From contig JBFGNS010000002.1 in assembly GCA_041574955.1 (NCBI GenBank), positions 14,827 to 78,826 on the forward strand: a stretch of DNA of 64,000 nt, written 5' to 3'. Under the pieces are notes generated by a model that saw nothing but the letters and a program-made list of their open reading frames with translations, was not told the DNA's origin and made no database searches. Source of the stretch: CALZJC01 sp041574955 (GTDB lineage: Bacteria; Acidobacteriota; Thermoanaerobaculia; Multivoradales; JAHEKO01). Positions 1 through 8,602 of this stretch are shown here, piece after piece (positions within the stretch are counted from its first letter, which is position 1; every line of letters begins with the position of its first letter). The position numbers and the translations under genes are program-made.

Positions 1-753
1 GCCGATTGGGGTCTCACCGAGGAGGACGTCTACGGCGACCTCGGCGCCTCCGCCCGGCCGGCGCGCTTCCTCGGCTTCTACAGCCGTCACGCCCTCGAGC
101 TGCTGCTCGAGACCTCGGGGCTGCTCGACCTGCTGCGCGCCCTCGGCTTCGCCCACCCCACTCTCGAGCTCGACCTCGGCAACCCGAGCGGCGACACCCT
201 GCGGCTGTCGAGCGGCCCGCGCAGTGGCGAGCTGCTGATGGAGCTGCGGGTGCGGCGCGACCGCACGACGGTGCCGGGCCACGAGCTGCTGCGGCTCGAA
301 TGGCTGCTGCTGCAGAACCCGCGTCGCCGGTTCTCCGGCGACCGCAGCCCGCTGCCGGGGCAGACCTACCCCGGGCTAGGGCTGCTCAACGACGTGATGG
401 CCCTGCTGGTGCTGGTGTGCGAGCGGCTGGAGCTGGCCGGCATCCTGTTCGTGCCCTCGCACTTCCACCTCGGCTCCAAGGGGCGCCGCTTCCTGCGCTT
501 CCTCGACCCCGAGGACGCCGGTTGGCTGCGGGCGGTCGAGCGCGCCGTGGCCGGCCTGCCGCTCCCCGAGGCGACGCGCGCCGTCGCCGGGGGCCGGCTG
601 CGGGACGCCGTCACCGGCGCGCCGGTGCACTGGCGGCCGATGACCATGATCCTGCCGACCTCGGAGGAGCTGGCGCGCCAGGTGGACGGCGAGGCCTACC
701 GCGCGGCGGTCGCGGCCGCCGCCGAGCGCCACCGCTTCGAGCTGGCGCGGTGA
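1..753 (+). CDS. Hypothetical protein, 5' end outside window
   Basis: The frame is open from the first base and ends at a TGA at 751-753, so 250 residues of the C-terminal part are visible and the true start lies upstream. The codon pattern (strong G/C at third positions) is that of a real gene and continues upstream of the internal ATG at 238. The visible part begins near ADWGLTEEDVYG and carries a conserved-looking block PGLGLLNDVMALLVLVCERL followed by FVPSHFHL. No signal peptide, transmembrane segment or familiar catalytic motif is visible. I do not recognise the family and assign no function. The next gene starts 98 bases downstream on the same strand with its own apparent promoter. Confidence 0.75.
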   Translation, partial: ADWGLTEEDVYGDLGASARPARFLGFYSRHALELLLETSGLLDLLRALGFAHPTLELDLGNPSGDTLRLSSGPRSGELLMELRVRRDRTTVPGHELLRLEWLLLQNPRRRFSGDRSPLPGQTYPGLGLLNDVMALLVLVCERLELAGILFVPSHFHLGSKGRRFLRFLDPEDAGWLRAVERAVAGLPLPEATRAVAGGRLRDAVTGAPVHWRPMTMILPTSEELARQVDGEAYRAAVAAAAERHRFELAR

Positions 754-816
754 CACCGGGCAGTGCCCGCCACGGCTGTCGCGCTGCCGACAAGCTCGTG
801 CCGGGATGGGCGTCGC

Positions 817-845
817 TTGCGGCGGCCGGCTCGCTGGCCCACAAT
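817..845 (+). promoter_or_regulatory. Candidate sigma-70 promoter for a leaderless gene
   Basis: A -35-like TTGCGG at 817-822 is followed after exactly 17 bases by a -10-like CACAAT at 840-845. The GTG start codon of the next gene lies only 6 bases after the -10, so transcription would begin at or next to the start codon. No Shine-Dalgarno sequence precedes that GTG, consistent with leaderless translation. This is inferred from sequence only. Confidence 0.4.
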
Positions 846-851
846 CGAGCC

Positions 852-1223
852 GTGAGCTGGCTCGCACTGGCCGGCGTGCTCGCCGTCACCACCGCCGTTG
901 CCCACTCGTGGCTCGGCGAGCGCTACATCCTGGTGCGGCTGTTCCGCCGCGGCGGCGTGCCGAAGCTGTTCGGCGGCGAGTGGTTCACCCGCCGCACCCT
1001 GCGCTTCGCCTGGCACCTGACTTCGGTCGCCTGGACCGGCTTCGCCGCCCTGCTGTTCGCGCTGGCGGCTGCCGAGCCGAGCGAGCTGCGCGTCCTGAGC
1101 CTGCGGGTGGTGGCGGCGACCTTCCTGCTGCACGCGGTGATCGCCGCCGCCGCCAGCCGCGGCAGGCACCTGGCGTGGCCGGTGTTCCTGGCCATCGCGG
1201 CGCTGGCGTGGCTCGCCGCCTGA
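852..1223 (+). CDS. Small four-helix membrane protein of unknown function
   Basis: A 123-residue protein made almost entirely of four hydrophobic segments, at roughly residues 1-18, 50-68, 75-92 and 100-122, with short loops. Between the first two helices is a basic, glycine-rich loop (LFRRGGVPKLFGGEW). I chose the GTG at 852 because upstream codons in the same frame lie antisense-like over the preceding gene and look non-coding. A -10-like element also sits just before this GTG. No Shine-Dalgarno sequence is seen. It ends 19 bases before the end of the convergent TRAP permease gene. No catalytic residues stand out and I do not recognise a named family. Confidence 0.6.
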   Translation: MSWLALAGVLAVTTAVAHSWLGERYILVRLFRRGGVPKLFGGEWFTRRTLRFAWHLTSVAWTGFAALLFALAAAEPSELRVLSLRVVAATFLLHAVIAAAASRGRHLAWPVFLAIAALAWLAA

Positions 1224-1242
1224 GCCGGTCCGGCGAGCGCGG

Positions 1243-3087
1243 CTACCGCCGGCCGAGCAGCTCGAGCACGCCGAGCGTCAGGCCCGGCCAGTAGGTGATC
1301 AGCAGCACGCCGAACCCCAGGATGGCCAGCCACGGCAGCGCCGCGCGCCAGATCTCGAGCAGCGGCTTGTCGAAGCGGTAGGAGGCCAGGAACAGGTTGA
1401 GGCCGACCGGCGGCGTCAGGTAGCCGAGCTCCAGGTTGGCGACGAAGATGATGCCCAGGTGGACCGGGTCGACGCCAAAGGCGACGCCCAGCGGCACGAT
1501 CAGCGGCACCACCACCACGATGGCGGAGAAGACGTCCATCAGGCAGCCGACCGCCAGCAGCAGCAGGTTGAGCCCCAGCAGGAACAGGATCCGCGAGCCG
1601 ATCGAGTCCTGCGCCCATTCCACCAGCCGGCTCGGGATCTGGGCGTCGACCAGGTAGTTGGTCAGTCCCATCGCGACGCCGAGGATCAGCAGCACGCCGC
1701 CGATCAGTACGCCGCACTCGCGCAGCACCCGCGGCAGATCGCGGGTGAGCGACAGGTCGCGATGGATGAACGCCTGCACGGCGAGGGCGTAGACCACCGC
1801 CACCGCCGACGCCTCGACCGGGGTGGCGATGCCGGTGAGGATGACGAACAGGATCACCGCCGGCAGCAGCAGCTCCCACTTGCCCAGCCACAGCGCTGCG
1901 AGCGCCTCACGCCAGGCGAACGGCTGCCGCTCCACCTTGCCGCGCAGCCCCTCGCGCACGCCCCAGGCCGCCACCAGCACCACCAGCAGCAACCCCGGAC
2001 CGATGCCGCCCAGAAACAGCTCCTCGATCGGCACCTGCGCCACGATGCCGTACAGGATGAGCGGCAGCGCCGGCGCGAACAGCAGCCCCAGCGAGCCCGA
2101 GGCGGTGAGCAGCCCGAGCGAGAACCGCTCGCTGTAGCGCTCCTGGCGCAGCGCCTGCAGCAGCAGCGCTCCCAGCGCCAGGATGGTGACCCCGGAGCCG
2201 CCGGTGAAGGCGGTGAAGAAGGCGCACACCAGGGCGCAGACGACGGCGGTGCCGCCGGGCACCGAGCCGAACAGGCCGCGGAACACCCGCACCAGCCGCT
2301 CGGAGGCCTTGCCCTCGGCCAGCAGGAAGCCGGCGAGGGTGAACAGCGGGATCGCCGGCAGCATCTGGGAGGCCACCAGCCGGTAGGTCTCGGCCGGTAC
2401 GGCGGCCGCCGGCACGCCCTCGGCCAGCAGCAGCAGCACCGCGGCGCCGCCGAGCGCGGCGAAGATCGGCGCGCCCAGCAGGGTCGCCGCCCCCACCAGC
2501 AGCAGCCACGGCAGCGCCGGCCCGAACGGCTCCGGCTCGAGCGCGAAGTCGCGGCTCAGACGGAAGACGTGCCAGCCCGCGGCCAGCCCGGCGGCCAGGC
2601 CTAGCGCCGCCACCGCCTTGCCCCACCGGCGGTCGCTGGCGCGGTCCACCAGCCGCCAGGCGATCAGCGCGAAGCCGATCGGCAGCGCCAGCTGGGCTAC
2701 CCAGATCGGCAGCCCGGCCGCCACCACGGTGCCGGCCTCGCGCTCGCTCACCACCAGCTCCAGGCAGGCCCACAGCAGCAGGCCGGTGACCGCCGCCGCC
2801 ACCGCCGAGGAGAACAGCCGGGTGGCGTCGCGCCAACGGCCGGCGGGCACGAACTCGCCGGTCGCCAGCGCCAGCAGCTTGCCGTCGCGCGCCGCCAGCG
2901 CGGCGCCGAGAAAGGCCACCCAGAGCGTCAGGTGCTGGGTGAACGGACCGGCGCCGGGGATGCCCCGGCCGAACAGGCCGCGCGCGACGATCTCGGCCAA
3001 CGGCAGCAGCGCCATCGCCACCAGCGCCGCCGCCACCACGCTGGACTCGAGCCGGCGCAGCAGCGCGAACGGCCGTCGCAGGCTCAG
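1243..3087 (-). CDS. TRAP transporter fused small and large permease (DctQM)
   Basis: Membrane component of a tripartite ATP-independent periplasmic (TRAP) transporter, which uses an ion gradient to import an organic acid delivered by a soluble binding protein. About 614 residues. Residues about 10-150 form a DctQ-like four-helix small subunit (GPFTQHLTLWVAFLGAALA). About 185-614 form the DctM-like large subunit with many helices and the typical FFTAFTGGSGVTI, LFAPALPLILYGI and NLELGYLTPPVGLNLF segments. DctQ and DctM are often separate genes; here they are one polypeptide. The frame has no ATG or GTG close to the upstream gene end. The best start is a CTG at 3087 that overlaps the dctP-like TGA stop (CTGA), with a GGAG seven bases before it, so translation is probably coupled. 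The first in-frame GTG (3039) would remove the start of the first helix. The substrate cannot be told from sequence. Confidence 0.9.
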   Translation of the reverse strand: MSLRRPFALLRRLESSVVAAALVAMALLPLAEIVARGLFGRGIPGAGPFTQHLTLWVAFLGAALAARDGKLLALATGEFVPAGRWRDATRLFSSAVAAAVTGLLLWACLELVVSEREAGTVVAAGLPIWVAQLALPIGFALIAWRLVDRASDRRWGKAVAALGLAAGLAAGWHVFRLSRDFALEPEPFGPALPWLLLVGAATLLGAPIFAALGGAAVLLLLAEGVPAAAVPAETYRLVASQMLPAIPLFTLAGFLLAEGKASERLVRVFRGLFGSVPGGTAVVCALVCAFFTAFTGGSGVTILALGALLLQALRQERYSERFSLGLLTASGSLGLLFAPALPLILYGIVAQVPIEELFLGGIGPGLLLVVLVAAWGVREGLRGKVERQPFAWREALAALWLGKWELLLPAVILFVILTGIATPVEASAVAVVYALAVQAFIHRDLSLTRDLPRVLRECGVLIGGVLLILGVAMGLTNYLVDAQIPSRLVEWAQDSIGSRILFLLGLNLLLLAVGCLMDVFSAIVVVVPLIVPLGVAFGVDPVHLGIIFVANLELGYLTPPVGLNLFLASYRFDKPLLEIWRAALPWLAILGFGVLLITYWPGLTLGVLELLGRR

Positions 3088-4145
3088 GGCTCGGCTCCGC
3101 CGGCCGCCGCCCCCTGCCGGGCACGGTAGGCGCCGCGCGCCGCCAGCGCCTGGTTGAGGATCTCCGGCGGCAGCCGCTCGCCGCGCACCCGCTCGGCGAA
3201 CTCCTCGGCGGCGGCGCGGAACCGCGCCTCCTCGGATGCCGGCACCGCCACCACCTCGAGACCGCGCGCCTGCATCTCGCGCACCGCCTCGCCGTCCTGC
3301 TCCGGCACCTCGCGCTCCAGCTTCTCGCCCAGCCGGCCGGCGCTGGCCAGCAGCGCCGCCCGGTCCTCGGCCGAGATACGGTCCCAGACCCGGCTCTGGA
3401 CCAACGTGGCGCCGACCAACGGAGCGATGCCGATGTCCAGCATGTAGGGCGCCTGGCGGTACCACTGCAGCAGCAGGGCCGCCAGCGGCGGACTGGGCAG
3501 CGACTCGACCATGCCGGTCTGCAGGCCGGTGAGGATGTCGGTGGTGGCCAGCGCCACCGGGCGGTAGCCGTTCTGCTTCCACCACTGCACGGTCGAATCA
3601 TCACCGGCGGCGACGAACAGCTTGGAGCGCTTGAGCTCGTCGATCGTCTTCACCGGCCGGCTCGAGAACAGATGCACCCAGCCGGCGTGCGCCCAGTTGA
3701 GCAGCACGTAGCCCTTGGCCTCCAGCCGGCGCTCGAGCTCGGGCGACAGGGCGTCGAGCACGTGGAACAGCTCGTCGTAGGAGGCGAAGAACAGCGGCAC
3801 ACCGAAGATGCGGAAGGCGTCGTCGATCTCGGTCAGCCCGCCAACGGTCAGCGACGCCGCCTGCAGCTGGCCGATGCGCATCTTGCGCACCACGTCCGGC
3901 TCGTCGCCGGCGACGCCACCGGGATAGATCCGCAGCCGCACGCGGCCGTCGGTGGCGGTCGCCCAGTCGGCCCCCATCTCCTCGGTAGCGAGGTCCCAGA
4001 TCGAGCCGTCGGGTGCCAGGCTGGCCAGCTTGACCGTCATCTGGGCGCCGGCGGCGCCGGCACCGGCGAGCGCCAGGGCGAGCGCGGCGAGCACGGCCGC
4101 CGCGCCGGCGTAGCTCCGGTAGCGGAGCTGGTGGATCGGTTTCAC
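3084..4145 (-). CDS. TRAP transporter solute-binding protein (DctP family)
   Basis: Periplasmic substrate-binding protein of the TRAP system, 353 residues, matching the usual 320-360. The GTG at 4145 follows GGGAG by about 8 bases and opens a Sec signal peptide: a short basic start, a hydrophobic stretch (residues about 12-32), then an AGAQ cleavage region. The mature protein begins with MTVKLASLAPDGSIW, typical of the family, and contains the RLRIYPGGVAGDEPDVVRKMR block. The latter is close to the usual position of the Arg that contacts carboxylate ligands. The WKQNGYRPVALATTDILTGLQTG region is the second family hallmark. The stop overlaps the start of the permease gene, and a TatT-like lipoprotein gene lies 43 bases upstream, so the three form one operon. 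In Treponema pallidum the TatT/TatP pair is a related arrangement thought to handle hydrophobic ligands. The ligand here is unknown. Confidence 0.92.
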   Translation of the reverse strand: MKPIHQLRYRSYAGAAAVLAALALALAGAGAAGAQMTVKLASLAPDGSIWDLATEEMGADWATATDGRVRLRIYPGGVAGDEPDVVRKMRIGQLQAASLTVGGLTEIDDAFRIFGVPLFFASYDELFHVLDALSPELERRLEAKGYVLLNWAHAGWVHLFSSRPVKTIDELKRSKLFVAAGDDSTVQWWKQNGYRPVALATTDILTGLQTGMVESLPSPPLAALLLQWYRQAPYMLDIGIAPLVGATLVQSRVWDRISAEDRAALLASAGRLGEKLEREVPEQDGEAVREMQARGLEVVAVPASEEARFRAAAEEFAERVRGERLPPEILNQALAARGAYRARQGAAAGGAEP

Positions 4146-4188
4146 GTGCGGATCTCCCGTGGTTGGTACAACCAGTCGCGCGGCGCGG

Positions 4189-5154
4189 CTAGCCCTCCGC
4201 GGCGTCTTCCCCGGGATCGAGGAAGTAGTCTTCGATCCGGTCAAGCAATTCCCGCGCCTGCCGCTGCGCGAGGATGTTGGCCAGGCGGCGCGACGGCGCC
4301 ACATTGGGGTCGATGGCCAGGGCCCGGCGCAGCAGGCGGCGGAACTCGGCGGCGTCCTGCTCGGCCACCACCACCGTCCTGGCCAGGGTGACGTAGGGGC
4401 CGACGCTGGTGCCGCCCGACAGCTCGACGGCGCGCTCGAAGTGGGCGCGCGCGCGCTCCGGCGAGCCGCCGGCCACCTCGGGCAGCGCCTCGAGCGAGAT
4501 CAGCGCCTCGTGCACCAGTCCGTCGTCGTACGCCTCGTCGAGCTCGAGGGCGCGCCGGAACAGCGCCTTGACCGCCGGCACGTCGGCGGTGAGCGCCGGA
4601 CGGTCCTGACCGAGCGAGATCGCCGAGCCCCAGGCGGCGGCCGCCCACACCACGAAGCCGGTGTCGGCGGCGGTGAGCGAGCCGGCGGCCTCCTCGGGTG
4701 CGCGCTGCAGCCGCCCCAAGATGCCGGGGCTCGAGCGCTCGAGCGCCCGCAGGCAGTAGTCGCGCCCGCGCAGGTACAGCTTGAGCGCCCGCTCCACGAG
4801 CTGGCGCGACCGGCGGTAGTCGGCGTGCTCCAGGAAGAACGCTTCACTCTCGACGAAGGCGTAGGCGTACTGCGTGAAGCCGCGGCAGGAGGCCAGCAGC
4901 AGGTTGCGGTCGCGGGGCGCCTCGGCGAGCAGCGCCTCCATCGTCTTCAAGGCGAACGGCAGCGCCTCGGCCACCAGCTCGGGGTCTTCGTCCGAGGCGA
5001 ACACGTCGCCGCTCGCCGCCAGGCTGCGGCCCAGCGCCTTGACCGCCACCGTGCGCAGCGAGCAGCCGCCGACCACCAGCGCCAGCGCCAGCGCCGCGGC
5101 CAGCACCGCGGACGCGCTGTGGCGCGGGCGGGGCTTGCTCGGTGCGGTCGGCAT
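4189..5154 (-). CDS. tatT: TatT-like TRAP-associated TPR lipoprotein
   Basis: A 321-residue predicted lipoprotein: basic N-terminus, hydrophobic run and lipobox VGGC at about residues 28-31, so anchored to a membrane. The rest is helical with several TPR-like stretches (for example YDDGLVHEALISLEALPEVAGG, cited from about residue 225, and a final AEFRRLLRRALAIDPN block). The FTQYAYAFVESEAFFL and WAAAAWGSAISL segments are characteristic of the TRAP-transporter T-component (TatT) family, whose structural prototype is Treponema pallidum Tp0956. Family members form trimers that dock the DctP-like protein. It is the first gene of the TRAP operon and is divergent from the SpoIIE phosphatase gene across 133 bases. 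The ATG at 5154 lacks a strong ribosome site, and a leaderless start is possible. Confidence 0.88.
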   Translation of the reverse strand: MPTAPSKPRPRHSASAVLAAALALALVVGGCSLRTVAVKALGRSLAASGDVFASDEDPELVAEALPFALKTMEALLAEAPRDRNLLLASCRGFTQYAYAFVESEAFFLEHADYRRSRQLVERALKLYLRGRDYCLRALERSSPGILGRLQRAPEEAAGSLTAADTGFVVWAAAAWGSAISLGQDRPALTADVPAVKALFRRALELDEAYDDGLVHEALISLEALPEVAGGSPERARAHFERAVELSGGTSVGPYVTLARTVVVAEQDAAEFRRLLRRALAIDPNVAPSRRLANILAQRQARELLDRIEDYFLDPGEDAAEG

Positions 5155-5287
5155 GGCCGCACGGCAGCCTACCGGGAGCCACCGGGCCGGTCAAACAAGC
5201 CACCGACCGCCGGGCGAGCGCGGCAACCAGACCACCGGCCACCCGTAAGAGAGAATGGCGGCGGGAGCAGCCCGCCGGGAGGCGTCC

Positions 5288-6460
5288 GTGAGCCGCAAGA
5301 CCACCAGACCGCAGGAGTACGCCCGCCAGGCGCGCAAGTTCGTGCGCGACTACACCCAGGGTCTGGACCCGCAGGACTTCCGACGACTGTTCGACCAGGA
5401 CGCGGTCCATGCCTACAAGGTGCTGAGCCGCGACCAGCCCGAGGGATCCGAGCCCACCGAGGGCGCGGCGCGGTTCTTCCACCGCGCCCGCATCTTCTTT
5501 CTCGGCCTGTCGTACAAGCTGACGCCGGCGCGGCGCCTGCTGTTCGCCGGCTCGCTGCTGGTGGCGCTCGCCGGGCTGGCCATGCCCGAGCTGGTGATCA
5601 GCGGCGAGCGCGGCCGGTTCACTCTCGACTTCTCGCCGCTGTGGTTCGTCGCCGGGCTGGGCGGCCTGGTCTGGCTGCTGGCGCTGGAGCTGGTCGACCG
5701 GGTGCGGGTGCGGGACGAGCTCGAGGTGGCCCGCCAGCTGCAGCGCGATCTGCTGCCGCACAGCTCGCCGGCGCTCGCCGGCTACGAGTTCGCCCACTCC
5801 TACCGCACCGCCAACGAGGTGGGCGGCGACTACTACGACTTCCAGCGGCTTCCCGACGGCCGGCTGGCGCTGCTGATGGGCGACGCCAGCGGCCACGGCA
5901 TCGCCGCCGGGCTGCTGATGGCAATCGCCAACGCCACCTTGAAGACCGCCATCGACGTCGACCCCGAACCACTGGCGGTCGCCCGCCTGCTCAACCGGGC
6001 GCTGGTGCGCACCGGCGACCGCCGGGCGTTCATGACGCTGTGCTACGGAGTGTTGGATCCGCCGAGCGGCCGGCTCGACCTGGTGCTCGCCGGCCACCCG
6101 TTCCCGCTCCTCAGGCGGGCCGGCGGCGCCGTCGAAGAGCTTGGCAGCGGCGGCCTGCCGCTGGGCATGCGGGCCGAGGTCGACGTGGAGCGGATCAGCG
6201 TGGTGCTCGAGCCCGGCGACCTGCTGGTGCTCTACACCGACGGCCTGCCGGAAGCGGTCAACGGGCCCGCCGGCAGCGCTTTCGGCTTCGAGCGTCTCAA
6301 GCAGCTGCTCGGCCCGGCCGCCGGCCCGGCCGTGCTGCACGACCGCATCCTGATGGAGTTCGACCGCCACGTCGGCCGCGAGCTGCTGGCCGACGACCTG
6401 ACCCTGGTGGTGGTGGCACGGCTGGAGCCCGCGGTGTCGGCCGCCAGCGCGCCGGCCTGA
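5288..6460 (+). CDS. Membrane-anchored SpoIIE/RsbU-type PP2C phosphatase
   Basis: Serine/threonine phosphatase of the PPM/SpoIIE class, which usually dephosphorylates an anti-sigma antagonist or STAS protein. About 390 residues. Residues 1-75 are cytoplasmic and charged. Two hydrophobic segments at about 80-98 and 113-135 anchor it. A short coiled linker (ELEVARQLQRDLLP) leads into the PP2C domain at about 155-380. Metal-binding acidic residues appear in GGDYYDF, LLMGDASGHG and the C-terminal ADDLTLVVV, so it looks catalytically complete. The GTG at 5288 has GGGAGG five bases upstream and is preferred over an ATG at 5255. No HAMP or sensor domain and no partner STAS or HATPase gene is adjacent, so its target is unknown. 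Confidence 0.9.
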   Translation: MSRKTTRPQEYARQARKFVRDYTQGLDPQDFRRLFDQDAVHAYKVLSRDQPEGSEPTEGAARFFHRARIFFLGLSYKLTPARRLLFAGSLLVALAGLAMPELVISGERGRFTLDFSPLWFVAGLGGLVWLLALELVDRVRVRDELEVARQLQRDLLPHSSPALAGYEFAHSYRTANEVGGDYYDFQRLPDGRLALLMGDASGHGIAAGLLMAIANATLKTAIDVDPEPLAVARLLNRALVRTGDRRAFMTLCYGVLDPPSGRLDLVLAGHPFPLLRRAGGAVEELGSGGLPLGMRAEVDVERISVVLEPGDLLVLYTDGLPEAVNGPAGSAFGFERLKQLLGPAAGPAVLHDRILMEFDRHVGRELLADDLTLVVVARLEPAVSAASAPA

Positions 6461-6597
6461 GCGCGACCGCCCGCCGGCGAGCCGGGCACGGCCGACCTCT
6501 TCCGTTTCGAGGTGAGCAGCGGCCACGGAGCCGCCGCGACGCCGCCCGCACCCCGCGCTGCCTCGCCGGACGGCCGCCACGGCGGCGTGACCGGTTC

Positions 6598-6606
6598 TGC
6601 TAGACT
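6598..6606 (+). promoter_or_regulatory. Candidate extended -10 promoter upstream of di-haem cytochrome genes
   Basis: TGCTAGACT (TGn followed by TAGACT) forms an extended -10 element at 6598-6606, with no convincing -35. It would give a leader of about 115 bases before the ATG at 6731. The 270-base gap between 6460 and 6731 otherwise shows no gene. A cytochrome operon driven from here would include the two following genes. Confidence 0.35.
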
Positions 6607-6730
6607 CCGCGCAACCAACCAGCTGCCGAGGCGTTGGAGGCGAATCGAGGCTGGCCCGGAGTGTGCCGGGCCACCCCGGCGCCGTAGCCGGCGCGCGCGG
6701 CGATGAACCTGGCTGCGAGGGGGTGACCCG

Positions 6731-8575
6731 ATGACCGCGACCGACCGCTCATTGGACACGGCGCCCGAAGACGCCCAAAGACGCCGACGCCGTCTGCTGC
6801 TCAAGATCGCCGTCGCCGCGGTGGTCGTGATCGGCCTGCTGCTGGTGCTGTATCTGGGCTGCCGGTTCCTCACCGAGCGACCGGTGACCTACGACACCAT
6901 GGCCGACCACTTCAAGTACGGCTCGACCCGGGGCGACCTGCTGACCGGGGTGCCGGTGTGGATCTGGCAGGCGATGCCGCTGGTGTGCGCCGACATCCTG
7001 GAGTCGGTGACCGGCGACCGGCTGGCGCCCGACTACCGCGACCGCGTGGCGCGGTACTCCTCCGCCGACGACGCCGCCGAGCGCCGGCGGGCGCTGTCGC
7101 GCGAGGGCTACAAGGCGCTCGGCTTCCTGTACGAGACCGACGCCGACGGGCGGGAGCGGACGCTGCCGATCGGCACCACCCAGCGCCGCAGCCTGGGGCT
7201 CGACCGCACCTACATCAACTGCGCGGTCTGCCACGTCAGCACGGTACGCCAGGAGCCGGAGGGGCCGGCCGAGCTGGTCGTCGGCATGCCCGCCAACCTG
7301 TTCAACCTGTACGACTTCGAGCACTTCCTGTTCGAGTGCGGCAAGAGCAGCCGGTTCAGTTTCCTGCAGCTCGCTCCCGAGATGGCGGCGCTCGGCGCCG
7401 ACCTCGATCTGCTCGACGAGTACGTGGTCTACCCGCTGGCGATCGCCGGCCTGCGCGAGGCGATCAACTTCCTCGAGGACCAGGCGGGGTTCTCGGTGCG
7501 CCAGCCCGAGTGGGGCCCGGGGCGCAACGATACCTTCACCAACAACAAGGTGTTCCTCTACGGCTACCCGTGGCGGGACCTCGTACCCGACTACTGGACC
7601 ACCGGCGAGGTCCATCCCGAGAACGTTGGCACCGTCGACTTTCCGTCGATCTGGCTGCAGGGCAAGCGCAAGCAGCGCTCCGACGGACGGCCGATGCAGC
7701 TGCACTGGGACGGCAACAACGACGACGTCGAGGAGCGCAACCTGAACGCCTCGCTGGCCACCTCGGCGCTGCCTCCGGTCATCGACCACGAGGCCATCGA
7801 GTGCGTTGAGCTGTGGCTCGAGGACCTCGAGCCGCCCGCCTGGCCGTTCCCCATCGACCGCCAGCTGGCGGCCCGCGGCGAGCCGATCTACCGCCAGTAC
7901 TGCGCCGACTGTCACGGCGCGGGCGGCCGCGACTTCACCGGCCGGTGGGTGGGCTACGTGACCGACATCGACGACGTCGGCACCGACCGCTACCGGCTCG
8001 ACAACTACACCGGCACGCTGGCGGCCAACATGGGGATGACCTACGCCAAGCAGCCGCGTCGGCAGCAGGCCCACCCCTGCCCGGACGGCACCGTCTACCG
8101 GCCGCGCCAGCCGCGCGGCGGTGACGGCGCCTACGGCGGCTCCCCGGCCGGCGGCTACGACGAGCCGGCCGGCGCGCCCGCCACCTACGACTCCCGCGTC
8201 GCAGCCGTCGAAGCGGAGGAGGACAGCTACCGCTACACCCACTACCGCAAGACCAACGGCTACGCCAACTCGCCGCTCGACGGCCTGTGGCTGAGAGCGC
8301 CCTACCTGCACAACGGCTCGGTGCCCCACCTGCGCGCCCTGCTCGAGCCGAGCGACCGGCGGCCGGTCACCTTCTACCGCGGCAACGACCTGTACGACCC
8401 GATCGACGTCGGCTTCGTCTCCACCGCGCCGCGCGACCGGGACGGCCGCGGCTACTTCCTGTTCGACACCGCGGTGCCCGGCAACGGCAACCGCGGCCAC
8501 GAGGGTGCGCGCTACGGCACCGAGCTGCCGCCCGCGGACAAGGCGGCGCTGATCGAGTACCTGAAGACCTTCTAG
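6731..8575 (+). CDS. RoxA-like membrane-anchored di-haem c-type cytochrome
   Basis: A 614-residue protein with one N-terminal transmembrane anchor (residues about 24-45) and a large periplasmic part. It has two CXXCH haem c sites: CAVCH at 164-168 and CADCH at 391-395. The spacing and size match the rubber oxygenase RoxA/RoxB and di-haem peroxidase-like family; from memory RoxA has its sites near 191 and 390. The C-terminal signature LWLRAPYLHNGSVPHL and the later GNGNRGHEGARYG, with a His in the place of a distal haem ligand, are typical of this group. Family members are oxygenases or peroxidases; polyisoprene cleavage cannot be claimed from sequence. A second, shorter paralogue follows 27 bases later on the same strand. 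GGGGGTG precedes the ATG. Confidence 0.85.
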   Translation: MTATDRSLDTAPEDAQRRRRRLLLKIAVAAVVVIGLLLVLYLGCRFLTERPVTYDTMADHFKYGSTRGDLLTGVPVWIWQAMPLVCADILESVTGDRLAPDYRDRVARYSSADDAAERRRALSREGYKALGFLYETDADGRERTLPIGTTQRRSLGLDRTYINCAVCHVSTVRQEPEGPAELVVGMPANLFNLYDFEHFLFECGKSSRFSFLQLAPEMAALGADLDLLDEYVVYPLAIAGLREAINFLEDQAGFSVRQPEWGPGRNDTFTNNKVFLYGYPWRDLVPDYWTTGEVHPENVGTVDFPSIWLQGKRKQRSDGRPMQLHWDGNNDDVEERNLNASLATSALPPVIDHEAIECVELWLEDLEPPAWPFPIDRQLAARGEPIYRQYCADCHGAGGRDFTGRWVGYVTDIDDVGTDRYRLDNYTGTLAANMGMTYAKQPRRQQAHPCPDGTVYRPRQPRGGDGAYGGSPAGGYDEPAGAPATYDSRVAAVEAEEDSYRYTHYRKTNGYANSPLDGLWLRAPYLHNGSVPHLRALLEPSDRRPVTFYRGNDLYDPIDVGFVSTAPRDRDGRGYFLFDTAVPGNGNRGHEGARYGTELPPADKAALIEYLKTF

Positions 8576-8602
8576 ACCGCGGGGCTGGCCAGGGAGGAGA
8601 GC

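Noticed and set aside
6..1223. A long Arg/Ala-rich open frame over the first two genes
   Set aside because: Its first two thirds overlap a better coding frame and read as low-complexity Arg/Pro/Ala. Only the part after the GTG at 852 is kept as a gene.
1459..2604. Long plus-strand frame rich in Gln, His and Arg opposite the TRAP permease
   Set aside because: Typical shadow of a high-GC gene on the other strand; no conserved protein pattern and no ribosome site.
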